Positions 15,012 to 24,750 of a stretch of 44,865 nt of DNA are shown here, piece by piece. The stretch's first letter is position 1; every line of letters starts with the position of its first letter. Under the pieces are notes generated by a model. The model searched no databases, was not told the DNA's origin, and was given only the letters and a program-made list of their open reading frames with translations. Source of the DNA: a virus; IMG/VR virus record IMGVR_UViG_3300012929_000029, positions 1-44,865 of that record. The stretch is one strand, 5' to 3'. Both the position numbers and the translations under genes were made by a program.

Positions 15012-15985
15012 AACAACACCGCCGCCCCATACTTTGCTGTCACGGCCGCGCGTACAGCTAGCCAGTTAGGCGTGCCCGGTGCGTACGCGAGGGCGAGTAG
15101 TTCCATGGTTCCGTTATTTGTGCCTCCTGTTTGTGAGGCAACCTCGAGCCCAGTGATCGCTGTGTTCGCAACGGCACCGGTGGCAGTGGTGGTGCCGAGC
15201 TTGGAGGAATCTGTCGCAGCTGCCGCCCGCACAATCTCGAGTATCACCCAATTGTTAATCGCCGCTCCACCGTTGGCCTGACCCGAGGCGCCAACGCGAC
15301 ACAAGATAGTTGGCGAGCCGATCGCTTGAAACACGTTCTGCCCGGCCACCGTCGAACCGAATAAAAACGTATTGACGATCCATGCCGGTTGTCTGAAAAC
15401 AGCAAACATAGAATATGGCGTGACGCCCGGCGCAGGCAGATTGCACGTCGACACGAATGAGTCATCAACACCATCGCTCAACAGTCCCGGAAAACCGTTG
15501 AGACCTGGCGTGATCACGAGCTGCTTTGTCGCGGTAGCCTGCGAGTAGTTCTTACCGTTGCCGCTTTGATCAGCCAGCGCTGCGCACGTGGCCTTCCAGA
15601 CGTTGTCCCCGGCCGCCACACCAGCCGCGATATTCAATGTAAGCCCAGCGCCAGCACCAGTTAGCGGCACCGTGGCAGCCGATGTGAACGATTGCGCTTG
15701 TGTGGCCCCACCGTCATACGATACCTGACCGGTCCAGGTCCCTAGGATACCGGGCACCACATCGGTCACGGTGATGGGCACCGGAACAGTAATAAGTGCA
15801 CCCGTTAAGGTTATCACCGGCGGCGTCGTCCCGGCGGCCAGCATGGTCCCTCCGTAGGTCAGGCCTAGATCGGTCTGTACGCTTTGGAACGCGCCGGGGA
15901 ATAGGATCGCAAAGTTGCCAGTGAAACCCGCCCGGGCAAATGTCGTCCCGCGGCGGCCATGCGTACCAACGCGGCGTATGCTCAT
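15008..15985 (-). CDS. Tail adhesin with LamG/concanavalin-like domain
   Basis: 325 residues. The N-terminal half has IPT/Ig-like beta segments (TPPVITLTGALITVPVPITV, GILGTWTGQVSYDGGA). The second half begins LADQSGNGKNYSQATATKQ, the pattern of LamG-type jelly-roll domains in phage receptor-binding proteins, followed by GLLSDGVDDSFVST, MFAVFR and MELLALAYAPGT. Such domains bind host glycans. Low charge and abundant Thr, Gly and Ala fit an exposed fibre or spike. It may also be an acceptor for the phage's own glycosyltransferases. Confidence 0.72.
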   Translation of the reverse strand: MSIRRVGTHGRRGTTFARAGFTGNFAILFPGAFQSVQTDLGLTYGGTMLAAGTTPPVITLTGALITVPVPITVTDVVPGILGTWTGQVSYDGGATQAQSFTSAATVPLTGAGAGLTLNIAAGVAAGDNVWKATCAALADQSGNGKNYSQATATKQLVITPGLNGFPGLLSDGVDDSFVSTCNLPAPGVTPYSMFAVFRQPAWIVNTFLFGSTVAGQNVFQAIGSPTILCRVGASGQANGGAAINNWVILEIVRAAAATDSSKLGTTTATGAVANTAITGLEVASQTGGTNNGTMELLALAYAPGTPNWLAVRAAVTAKYGAAVLL

Positions 15986-16434
15986 GGCGCCCGGAACATT
16001 CCGGCATCTTGGTTGGGACTGAGCGAGCTCCGGTACATGCGCAGATATCCGGTCGCTGCTCCCGAGGCCCCCTTGAAATGGAGAATGTTGTAGTTCACCA
16101 GCGTCGCTATGTTCGTCGCGCGCTCATCGCCGTATTGGCCGGAACGCACGGATAGCTGCTGCCCGTCGGCGATCGGGAAACAGACATTGTTACCAGTCCC
16201 GAGTTGTCCCTCATCGATCGTCCCTGCGACCGTACCAAATGCTACATAGACTTTGCCACCATCTGCCTGCAGTGTCAGATAATGTCCGTTGTCTAGTTTG
16301 CCAAACAACGCCGTCAAATCCTGCGTCTGCGTCGCTCCGCCGTACACCAAAACAGCAATGCACTTCATCGCATTGCTGTTTTTCAGCGGCGGCGTGACAT
16401 TGTTAGCCTCATAAGTCACCAAACTCTCCGTCAT
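15982..16434 (-). CDS. Hypothetical virion protein next to adhesin
   Basis: 150 residues, ATGA overlap with the adhesin gene. Beta-rich sequence: MKCIAVLVYGGATQTQDLTA, HYLTLQADGGKVYVAFGT, VCFPIADGQQLSVRSGQYGD, ILHFKGASGAATGYLRMYRS. No signal peptide or membrane segment. The strand-turn pattern and place between the ejection proteins and the adhesin suggest a small tail or fibre-connecting protein. No family recognised. Confidence 0.65.
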   Translation of the reverse strand: MTESLVTYEANNVTPPLKNSNAMKCIAVLVYGGATQTQDLTALFGKLDNGHYLTLQADGGKVYVAFGTVAGTIDEGQLGTGNNVCFPIADGQQLSVRSGQYGDERATNIATLVNYNILHFKGASGAATGYLRMYRSSLSPNQDAGMFRAP

Positions 16435-16437
16435 TTG

Positions 16438-19400
16438 CTATCCCTTTCGCGCTCCCGCGAGCCGCTCCGTGTATGTTGGTTTGCTCGTCGCTAGCTCAAG
16501 CGGTCCATTCGGCTTTGGTTTGCTCTGCGCCTCTGCGGCCGCTATCGCCGTCATGCGTTGCGCAAATCCGCGGTCGACAGAAGTCTGCAGCTTGCCGTCG
16601 AAGCCTAGCAAATAATCGATCTGCGTGAGCATCGAATCCGGAATCGCAGCGCGCTCATTATCGTCCAGGTGGGCATGGAGCACGTCGAGCATGCCAGCCT
16701 GAGCCGCTTGCTGCAGGCCTGGGTATTGTTTCCACGTGTAACGCGCCTTATCGTAGTCGATGGTGCCCGCGTGGAAGTCGGCAAATACGCTCATCGGTTT
16801 GGTCGTCGCCTCCCACATCGCGTTGGCTTTCCGCAAGTCGCCGCTGGAAAGCGACTCGAAGGCCTTTCCGCGCACATTCGCCGGTGGTTTTGGCATATCG
16901 CGCAATAGTGTTGCCATGCGCTGCTGCGCGTCGGTCATCACCGCAACCTGCATCGCGGGCGGAATGTTTGGCATGCCGCGCATGGCGTTCTCCCCCACTG
17001 TTGGGTCCTGGCTCCCAACGGCCTGCGCCAGCGCCTGCATGCGATCGGTATAGAGCGTTTTTAGCTCTCCTGGCGACTTTGGTGGAACGGGGATCGATGG
17101 GCGAGACTCGCCGCCAGAAAAACGGTCGGATTTCTTGCCGAGTATGGGCAACATTTTTTCCATCTGCGGGCGCATAGTGTTCAGCACTAGCATTTGCGGG
17201 CTGCCTTTTAGGCCCCGCGCGTCGGCACCTGGCGCATCTTTGAAAAAATCGAGCACCCTACCGGCGGGTCCACCATCGAGCGTGACGGCGTTTTCCGCTT
17301 TCAAGAATTTTGCTTCCGTCGCCTTGAGTTGGCGAGCAACGCCCGCGTCCGCCGAGCCACCGCCAAGCTGTTTCCTCGCATCGTGCGCTTCGAGTACAGA
17401 GCGGGCCAATTCTCTGAGTGCAGCCGGGAGAGCACCATGTGATTGCGTCGACGCAAGCGCAACACGCAGCGTGGCCGGGTCAAGCAGCTGCTGAAATCCG
17501 CCGCTCGGCGCCGAAGTGAGCTGCCCATAAACAGCGCCGGCTTTGCCAAATGATGGATCGCTCAGCTGCTGCTGCAGCGTTGTGACCTGCCGCGCGATAT
17601 AGTCCCGTGTCAGCGGGTCACTGGCGCCGTCCGAAAGCCCAGACAATCGGCGCGCTAGCTCGTGACCGGTCGTCATCGCATCCGGCACATCGGCGTCGGA
17701 CAGCCTCTGCAGCGTCAATCGCGCTACCTGTCTAAGCTGATCGCCGGTCGGCGTCGCAGGCGCACCGCGGGCCATCTCGCGCACAGCCGATTGCACGCCG
17801 CCGATGGCGAGCGGCCCATCGGCATCCTTCGTGAGTTTTTTCACGCGATCGAAGAGCAACTCGAAGTCCGGCGATGGCTTGAGCGATGCCGCATGCGCTG
17901 CGTCCTGCGCCAGGTCGGTTGATACCTGATTCAAAATTTCAGTCCGATGCAGAACCTTTTGCATTGGGTTAGGCGGCTTCTCGGCCCATGTTTCGGCGTT
18001 GAATGGGCCGGCCTTACTTGCCAGTTCATCAGAGACTCGATGCATAGCGAGCATCTGCGCGACCTGCCTCTGATCTGGATTAGGTCCAGCTCGTTCAACG
18101 GCCTCATTTACTCGTGCTTTTGCGCGCGCCAGGTGCGCGATCACGCCCTGCGCTTCGCGCCCTCCAGCAGCATCCACGGAGATGACCTCATGATCCGCCT
18201 TAGGCCACAGCATGGTCAGCAGATTGCCTCCGACCGTCCCCGCAATAAGTCCGCGTCTGCCGGCTGCAGCCGCCTCAGCCGCCGCGTGAGCATCGGCCGT
18301 CACAGCTTCCGCCTCAACGCCGATGTTTGCTTCGCCGAAGTAATCTGAAGTTTTTGCAAGCACCTCGCCAATCTTCTCGCTGTTTCGCGCCACCTTGTTT
18401 GCCAGGGCCGCCATGAACGCAGAACCGTGTTCACGGGCATATTTATGGAGCGCCGTCACCCCTAAGCCCTTGATGGCAGCGCCGACGCCGCCACCCGAAG
18501 CAATATCCCCGGCCAGCGCAGCTGTGCCAGTGATCGTGTCTGTGAGTGAAAAGCCACGATTACCAAGTCTTCGAGCAGCTGCCATTCTAGATATCTGATC
18601 GGCGTGGATAAATGAGCTGTCCAGGCGCTTGAGTTTCGTGTACTGCGCTGCCAGCGCTGCGCCCTCATGGCCGACGTTGCCCATCTGTTTGGCGCCGCGG
18701 TCAACAGCCTTGACGACCTCGTCCTCTAAGATGCCAGAAACGATTTTCTGCTCTTCTCGCGCTGCCGAAACTGGAGCCGATAGCCCTCCACGCGGGTTCG
18801 GTGGATAGACTTCCTTGTTCAGTCGCTCCTGTATCCTCCGGAGTGCACCAATGCTGATTCTTGTGTCTCCTTCCGCGGTTGCGCCATGCAAATCCTTGAG
18901 CACATCTAGGATCGGTCCAGCCTTGTGTCCCGATATGCTGCTCGACTCCAGTTCGTTCAGCACGTCTTTGCGAATACGGCTCTCGAGCACATTAACGCTC
19001 GGCCGCAAATCAGGCGCGCTTTTGTCTATGAACTCACCGACTGTGCTTCGAATCGTACCGATTTTCGAGCCGAGCTCAGAACGGGCAGATCCAATCCGCT
19101 CGACGACATCGTCGAGCGGCATCGTTCCGGCTTTGAAAATGCTGCTCGGAAAAACCGTCTCCCCATCGTCAAGCACGTGTTCGGACACATCCTTGGCCAT
19201 CTGCATGATTTTCCGTTGGCCTAGTGTTCTCACATCGCCACCGGTTACCCCGATCGCTTTCCCGGTCCGCTCAAGCGCGAACTTTTCAAGCCCCTCCTCG
19301 AATGCCGCACCTTCAAAATAGTGCGCCGCTCCCTGAAAACCGGCAGCTGTTCCCGCGCCGAGCAGGCCGCCCATGAGCGCCGAGCCGACCACGTCGCGGA

Positions 19401-20187
19401 ATGGTCGCCCCTCGTCATAAGCCGCCTGACCGCCTGCGCCTAAGCCTTCCCATCCGCCAAGCGCAGCACCACGGGCCAGAGTCTGCGTGAAGGTCGGCGC
19501 GATGGCGCTTGCACCGGCCAGAGCGCCCAAGCCGAGCGATGCTGCCGTCGCGCCTGCGAAATGTGAGACGGTCGACAGCATCGGCCACGCCTCTTGCTGT
19601 TCATGCACATTGCGAATCGTCTGCTCGTAGGCCAAACGCGCCTTTTCCGGATCGTTTGCGGCACCAAAAATGGACTTCGTTGCCTCGACGACGGGCGAGC
19701 CGAATAACGTGGCCATCGCCTGGCTACCCGTTGCCGATTCCCCGATGCCGTGCCCCAGGTCTTGCAAAAACTTTGAGCCGGTCAGATAGCCCGTCGATTC
19801 GGTCAAGATCGCAGCCGGCACAGCCCCCAACGAAAAAACGAAATCGAGTGCGCCGCGAGCTGCTTGCGTAGCGATCGTAGCGCCGCGCCCATGCTCTTGC
19901 TCGAGCTTCGCTTGCTCCTCGTTCTTCTCGACCATCTCACGCAAATAGGGATTGGCCGCGTGACCTTGCGCGATAGGCGCGGGGCCGAGTTGTGAGACGA
20001 GCTGCTGGGCTGGCGCAAGCGACGCATCGTAAAATGCCTGCTGATTATCCGGCTGCGCCGCTGCTTGATAGAGGCGCTGCGCCGGACCGAGCGCAGCATC
20101 GGCAAATGCCGGCCCCAGTGGCGGAAGCGGTTGTGTCACCGCGCCACCGCCGGTCAGCGGCTGGTTAGGGCTCGCGCCGAACGCCAT
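16438..20187 (-). CDS. Large internal virion/ejection protein
   Basis: 1249 residues, the longest gene. Three Gly/Ala-rich hydrophobic stretches lie in the first 300 residues (ALDFVFSLGAVPAAIL; SLGLGALAGASAIAPTF; ALMGGLLGAGTAAGF), followed by long charged helices and coiled-coil segments to the end. This is the composition of podoviral inner-core/ejection proteins that cross the envelope with the DNA; no transglycosylase motif is obvious. The stop of the next upstream gene shares a base with its ATG (TGATG). Function is inferred from size, composition and position in the late block. Confidence 0.65.
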   Translation of the reverse strand: MAFGASPNQPLTGGGAVTQPLPPLGPAFADAALGPAQRLYQAAAQPDNQQAFYDASLAPAQQLVSQLGPAPIAQGHAANPYLREMVEKNEEQAKLEQEHGRGATIATQAARGALDFVFSLGAVPAAILTESTGYLTGSKFLQDLGHGIGESATGSQAMATLFGSPVVEATKSIFGAANDPEKARLAYEQTIRNVHEQQEAWPMLSTVSHFAGATAASLGLGALAGASAIAPTFTQTLARGAALGGWEGLGAGGQAAYDEGRPFRDVVGSALMGGLLGAGTAAGFQGAAHYFEGAAFEEGLEKFALERTGKAIGVTGGDVRTLGQRKIMQMAKDVSEHVLDDGETVFPSSIFKAGTMPLDDVVERIGSARSELGSKIGTIRSTVGEFIDKSAPDLRPSVNVLESRIRKDVLNELESSSISGHKAGPILDVLKDLHGATAEGDTRISIGALRRIQERLNKEVYPPNPRGGLSAPVSAAREEQKIVSGILEDEVVKAVDRGAKQMGNVGHEGAALAAQYTKLKRLDSSFIHADQISRMAAARRLGNRGFSLTDTITGTAALAGDIASGGGVGAAIKGLGVTALHKYAREHGSAFMAALANKVARNSEKIGEVLAKTSDYFGEANIGVEAEAVTADAHAAAEAAAAGRRGLIAGTVGGNLLTMLWPKADHEVISVDAAGGREAQGVIAHLARAKARVNEAVERAGPNPDQRQVAQMLAMHRVSDELASKAGPFNAETWAEKPPNPMQKVLHRTEILNQVSTDLAQDAAHAASLKPSPDFELLFDRVKKLTKDADGPLAIGGVQSAVREMARGAPATPTGDQLRQVARLTLQRLSDADVPDAMTTGHELARRLSGLSDGASDPLTRDYIARQVTTLQQQLSDPSFGKAGAVYGQLTSAPSGGFQQLLDPATLRVALASTQSHGALPAALRELARSVLEAHDARKQLGGGSADAGVARQLKATEAKFLKAENAVTLDGGPAGRVLDFFKDAPGADARGLKGSPQMLVLNTMRPQMEKMLPILGKKSDRFSGGESRPSIPVPPKSPGELKTLYTDRMQALAQAVGSQDPTVGENAMRGMPNIPPAMQVAVMTDAQQRMATLLRDMPKPPANVRGKAFESLSSGDLRKANAMWEATTKPMSVFADFHAGTIDYDKARYTWKQYPGLQQAAQAGMLDVLHAHLDDNERAAIPDSMLTQIDYLLGFDGKLQTSVDRGFAQRMTAIAAAEAQSKPKPNGPLELATSKPTYTERLAGARKG

Positions 20188-22103
20188 CAGTCCTCGCCTT
20201 CACCCGCCTGCGTCGTACCCTCAGCTGGTGCCGCTGATGACTCCGCGCTCGGATTTTGCTGTGCGATTTTGAGCGACCGCTTCGTTGCCACCAGCATGTC
20301 CTTGATTTGCCCACCCGACCACGACTGATGCTGCTTGACGAAATCATCGATCGCATCCGGTGACACCCGCTGACGGTGAGCCGCCAACACGCTCGGCGCC
20401 GCCGCCCTGATTGCCGCGTTGTATTTCTGTGTTGTTTCTGAAACCGTGTAACCGCCGCCGGAGCGCCCCGTCCAGCTGGCCTCGCCTTCGAAATCGTTAT
20501 CCGTCGGCGTCAGACCAATAGTTGCCCCGGCGATGTCCAGGTTTTCGAGCGCAGTGTTGATGGCGCCTGCGTTTTTCGGCTTGCCTGCGTTCTGCGCTTC
20601 GGCGCGCGTCTTCGCCGTCTCGGCGAGTGTCTTCGCCGTGCCCGCCGTTTTCGCCCCGAGCTCGGCATTTTTAGCAGCAAACGCCATCGCCTCGTCGGGC
20701 GAATACAGCCGCAAGCCACCGCCACCACCTGCGTGCGGGTAAACCACTTGCGAAGCGACTTGCTTGGTACGAGTCCCGATCGCGCCCTGTCGATAGGCCT
20801 CATTGCTGTCGTTCAGCGCGCTGAGCACTTCGTTGTGCAGCATGTCACGCCGTGGCTCGACCTGAGAGCCCTTCGTCATCGCCGCCGATTGCTGATTTTG
20901 CGCCGCGACCCACTGCAGCTGTGCTGACCGTAGGCCGAGCTTGGCTTGCTCGAGGCTCTGTCCCGACCGCATGTATTGCGTGAGCGCGTTGTCGGCGAGG
21001 GTGCCCTTGATTTTGATTTCGTTTTCCTGTGCGGAGATGTCCCGATCGATCGCCGATTGAATCGCTTGGAAGGCAAGATTTGGCGCTCCCGGATGGCCGC
21101 CCATCGCCTGCAGACCGGAGCCAGCCGCGCCGAGCCCAGCCGCAAGCGCGGCTCCAATCGCTCGCCAAGTGCCGCCAGTGCCGGAAAAAATTCGATTTGG
21201 ATTCACCTTCGCGTTGCCGAGTTCCTTTTGCAGCCGGTCTCGCGTCTCTAAATCCTTCTGTACCTGAGCCGTAATCTGTGCTGTGCGCGCCTGCTCTTCG
21301 GCTTTGAAATCTGCCGCCATTTGAAATTGCTGATCGGCAATTTGCTTTTCACGCACTGCATTCTCAGCCTCAACGTCTGAGGCTTTGTCGATCGCCAAGC
21401 GTTTATCGATCGCCAGATCCGCGCGTCGCTCGAGATAATCCGCTGATGGATCAAAGCCGCCAGTGGTCGTTTCTGAAACGCTATGAGGCGCCGCAACACC
21501 CTGCCCGCTCCCCAATTGCTGACCCTCGCCATATTTTTTCAACAGTTGCTCCTGAGTCACGGCTGCAACGCCCGGAGTGCGCACCGCCAGTTGCCCATTT
21601 GGCAGCTGAGTCACTCCGAAATTGATCCCATTAGCTCCGAGCGCAGTCGGCGTCGGCGGTGCTGACGCGCCCTGCGCCGTAGCTACTGGCGCCACGCCCT
21701 CCGTTGGCCCAGCCAACTGTTGTGCCATTTCGCGCGCCTCAGGTGACGGCGCGACTGGCATGCCTTCCGCGATTGGGCCGACGGGCGCAGTCGATATGAG
21801 TGGCGCCGGCGGCGGCGCAGCCGGGGCGACAGACATCGCTGGCTCGGGAGCTGGAGCCGGCGCGTTCAGCGCGCCCGAACCAGCCATCACGCTATTAGCC
21901 GGCACACCGCCTGCGTCCCCAGGAGCTCCGCCACCGGGACCAGCTACCGCTTGACCAGCCAAGCCGGAGCTCGCGTCGAGTCTCGCTTTTAGTTGCTCGG
22001 CTGGCGCGCCATAGAGCATCTGCGGCGGCCCATTGCGTTGCTGGAACAGATATGCCCCGGGCTGCTGGGTCGGTATATAGCCGGTGATATTTCCGTAGGC
22101 CAT
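20187..22103 (-). CDS. Internal virion protein, helical
   Basis: 638 residues. N-terminal 200 residues are Pro/Gly/Ala-rich and probably disordered (MAYGNITGYIPTQQPGAYLF). The middle (about 225-330) is a long coiled coil full of Gln, Glu and Lys. Then a hydrophobic GAALAAGLGAAGSGLQAMGG, more helices and a Ser-rich tail. It is two genes from the S74-like protein and likely part of the same ejection complex. No enzymatic motif seen. Confidence 0.6.
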   Translation of the reverse strand: MAYGNITGYIPTQQPGAYLFQQRNGPPQMLYGAPAEQLKARLDASSGLAGQAVAGPGGGAPGDAGGVPANSVMAGSGALNAPAPAPEPAMSVAPAAPPPAPLISTAPVGPIAEGMPVAPSPEAREMAQQLAGPTEGVAPVATAQGASAPPTPTALGANGINFGVTQLPNGQLAVRTPGVAAVTQEQLLKKYGEGQQLGSGQGVAAPHSVSETTTGGFDPSADYLERRADLAIDKRLAIDKASDVEAENAVREKQIADQQFQMAADFKAEEQARTAQITAQVQKDLETRDRLQKELGNAKVNPNRIFSGTGGTWRAIGAALAAGLGAAGSGLQAMGGHPGAPNLAFQAIQSAIDRDISAQENEIKIKGTLADNALTQYMRSGQSLEQAKLGLRSAQLQWVAAQNQQSAAMTKGSQVEPRRDMLHNEVLSALNDSNEAYRQGAIGTRTKQVASQVVYPHAGGGGGLRLYSPDEAMAFAAKNAELGAKTAGTAKTLAETAKTRAEAQNAGKPKNAGAINTALENLDIAGATIGLTPTDNDFEGEASWTGRSGGGYTVSETTQKYNAAIRAAAPSVLAAHRQRVSPDAIDDFVKQHQSWSGGQIKDMLVATKRSLKIAQQNPSAESSAAPAEGTTQAGEGED

Positions 22104-22106
22104 GAA

Positions 22107-24749
22107 TCAACCTTGACCGATACGAGCTGCCTTGGCGCGGCCCCTCTGAGATGGCGCGAACGGTACCGACGGTAGGTTCCAAATTGGAGTGTACTTCCCG
22201 CCATTGCTGTAGTCCGGCACCTCCCAAAAATGGTGCCCAGACCCCGCCGGCGCCGATTCGGCGCCCGGCTCATAGCCAGCGCCACCTTCGGCACCATTCT
22301 CTGCCACGGCGCCGCCTTTCATCGCGTCGATTTCTGATTTGAGCTGCTCGAACTTCGCAGCGTTCTCAAGCCTGTCGCTATGCAGCGCCGCATGCTCGAC
22401 CAGCGCGAGCCTGCCGGTGTTGACCGCTAGCGTGCCGTCTGGCGCGCGCTCGACCGTACTCGCGCCAGCTGGCGTCTTCAGCAAATCTTGCGCCATCGGT
22501 CCGAATTTCTGCCCATAGCCATGCTTAGCCGGGTCCTTGTATTGATACGAGTAGCCGGGTGCTTCGTCGACCATATTGAGCGCGTCCGAATGCTGGGCCG
22601 TAGCGCTCTGCTGAGCCGCTGCCGCCTGATTCAGCATCGCTTTCGTGGGAGGCGCAACAGCGGGCGGATAGGTGAGTCGCGCGCCGGGAGCTGCAGCGTC
22701 CTGATCGGCAGCCGCTTGATTGAGCATCGCTTGCGATGGCGGTCCGCCCAACGCCGATTTCAGCGCTTCGTTTTCGTCCGTCAGTTTTCGGATCGCTGTT
22801 TTGCTGTGCGCGTCGGAAGCGAGCGCGCCAGGCGATGACCAGCCCTGTTGACCCCAGCCCATCCCATATCCGGGCTGAAATCCTCCCTGTCCCAGCGTTT
22901 GCAATTGCCCGGGCGTCGGCGCACCGGCAGCTGCGCCTTTCGCAAAATTGTCGAAGCCGCCAGAAATACCGCCAACCATGCTCGCAATGGCTGCCTTCTT
23001 GGCTTGATTTTTCAGATCTGCATCGGCCGCACTCGCGCCACTCGCGGCCAGGGCCGCCTTGTCGCGCCCAGCCCCGAAGGCATTGCTCATGCCGGCTTGA
23101 GTCGACCCGCTCGGATTGATTTGGCCATAGCCCATTGGCCCGCTTGGCGATGTTATGCCGCCCGAATCTAGCGGTTGCACAGAATCTTTGCCGTGAATGT
23201 CGCTCGAATGGGTGCCACTCGACAGATACGAGCCGGCAAGCTTGCCTGCGAGCGACCCTGCCACACCGCCCGCGACCGTGCCCGCGCCCGGGGCTATCAC
23301 CGTGCCGATAGCTCCGCCCACCAAGCCGCCGACGCCTTGGGCGACGGGGGCGATCCAAGAATCGCCTTTCGCGGGCTGCATGGGCGGGGCACCCGAATCA
23401 GGCGCCGCAACTGGCGCCCCCGCTGGCGCAATCGATTGCGCGGGCGTGCCCATGCCTACGAATGGTTTGTCCAGCGGCTGGATGGCTTGTTTTGCGCTCG
23501 CGTCGGATGCGGCAGTAATAGCAGTACCGCCGATCGCGGCCGCAGTACTGAGCGCGGTACCCCAGCCGGAATTGACGGCTGCCTGATTGCTAGCGGCCAC
23601 ACCCGCCTCGATGCCTTGTTTTTGGAGTAGGCCTTGCTCGCGCGTCAAATCGGCTTGCTGCTGCGCGGTCATATTGATGCCCGCCATCTGTTCGCCCGTC
23701 ACGTATTGCCCGGCGGCTGCTTGCGAGCCTTGAAGGCCAAGCGTCTGTCCCGCTTGCGTCGCGCTTGCACCGCTGGTGAGCCCGCTCAACCCGAGCTGGC
23801 CCGCTGCGCCATAGGCTTGCAGTCCCTGCCCAGTCAGAGCTGCCTGCGCCTGGTCATTCTCCGCCATCACCTGCGCCTGCAGCTGGGCCTGCGATAGGCC
23901 TTGTCCCTGCAAGGCGTTGGCCACGCCGGACGAAATCCCCGCTGCGCCCTGGAGATTCTGCGCTTGGCGCGCACGCCAGGCGGCATCCTCCTGAGCCTTC
24001 AGCATCGCGGCACTGTTCCCAGCTTGCTGTCCAGCGGCCGCATTCGCTCCAACGGCTTGCGAGAGTGCGGACGCAGATCCGCCAAACCCATGGCCCGAGC
24101 GAGCAAGGGCCAGGTTGGATGCCTGGGATTGATTCAATCCGCTCTGCAGCTGCGCCTGCGCGGCCGATGGTCCCTGCGCCTGCTCGAGCGCCGACAGTTG
24201 CGAGGCGTCGTTTTTTGCGACCTGAAAAACTGAATTGGCGCCCTGATAGTCAGCACTCAACGTCCGCCCCTGCATCGCCGCGCCCTGCCCGATAGCAGTC
24301 TGAGCCATGCCGCCCAGAGTCGAGCCGATCTGTTGCCCATAGCCGCTGATGTCGGCTCCCATCTGCGCGCCGGTATTGATCGCTTTCGAGGCCTGCCCGT
24401 ACATGTCGCTCTCGGCCGCCGCCGCGTGCGCACGTTCGGCGGCTGCTGTATCCGTCGCGTAATTCGGATCACGCCCATACATAAAATCGCGCGGGTCGGT
24501 GCTGTTGATGAAATCGCCAGGATTGGCTGCAGCCGCGACACCGCTGCTATCGCCATAGACCGAATTTCCCAAAAACTTCGGCGCCGCCGGCGCTGGCGCC
24601 TGCACCGTACCGCTCACGGTCGTTGTCCCACCTGGGCTTAGCGCCCTTTCCTGTTGCGGTGGCGCTGGCGTATCCGCCTTCCCGGGCGCGGTCGTCGGGA
24701 CGCCATTTTCTATCCACTGACCAGTTTCTGGATCGTATTGCTTGCTCAT
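22107..24749 (-). CDS. Virion protein with three S74-like motifs and chaperone-type C-terminus
   Basis: 880 residues; start at ATG 24747-24749 has GGAGAAG upstream. The first 400 residues are Ala/Gln/Gly-rich helices. SDASAKQAIQPL (about residue 415), SDIHGKDSVQPL (516) and SDAHSKTAIRKL (645) are three copies of the motif that opens S74-type intramolecular chaperone domains. The C-terminus has YSYQYKDP, FGPMAQDL (about 749-756), VNTGRLALVEHAAL and a final coiled coil, the pattern used in phage structural proteins. A duplicated PP-x-x-AMLNQAAA repeat lies near 672-710. Likely a tail or ejection component that trimerises through its C-terminus. Confidence 0.68.
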   Translation of the reverse strand: MSKQYDPETGQWIENGVPTTAPGKADTPAPPQQERALSPGGTTTVSGTVQAPAPAAPKFLGNSVYGDSSGVAAAANPGDFINSTDPRDFMYGRDPNYATDTAAAERAHAAAAESDMYGQASKAINTGAQMGADISGYGQQIGSTLGGMAQTAIGQGAAMQGRTLSADYQGANSVFQVAKNDASQLSALEQAQGPSAAQAQLQSGLNQSQASNLALARSGHGFGGSASALSQAVGANAAAGQQAGNSAAMLKAQEDAAWRARQAQNLQGAAGISSGVANALQGQGLSQAQLQAQVMAENDQAQAALTGQGLQAYGAAGQLGLSGLTSGASATQAGQTLGLQGSQAAAGQYVTGEQMAGINMTAQQQADLTREQGLLQKQGIEAGVAASNQAAVNSGWGTALSTAAAIGGTAITAASDASAKQAIQPLDKPFVGMGTPAQSIAPAGAPVAAPDSGAPPMQPAKGDSWIAPVAQGVGGLVGGAIGTVIAPGAGTVAGGVAGSLAGKLAGSYLSSGTHSSDIHGKDSVQPLDSGGITSPSGPMGYGQINPSGSTQAGMSNAFGAGRDKAALAASGASAADADLKNQAKKAAIASMVGGISGGFDNFAKGAAAGAPTPGQLQTLGQGGFQPGYGMGWGQQGWSSPGALASDAHSKTAIRKLTDENEALKSALGGPPSQAMLNQAAADQDAAAPGARLTYPPAVAPPTKAMLNQAAAAQQSATAQHSDALNMVDEAPGYSYQYKDPAKHGYGQKFGPMAQDLLKTPAGASTVERAPDGTLAVNTGRLALVEHAALHSDRLENAAKFEQLKSEIDAMKGGAVAENGAEGGAGYEPGAESAPAGSGHHFWEVPDYSNGGKYTPIWNLPSVPFAPSQRGRAKAARIGQG

Positions 24750-24750
24750 T

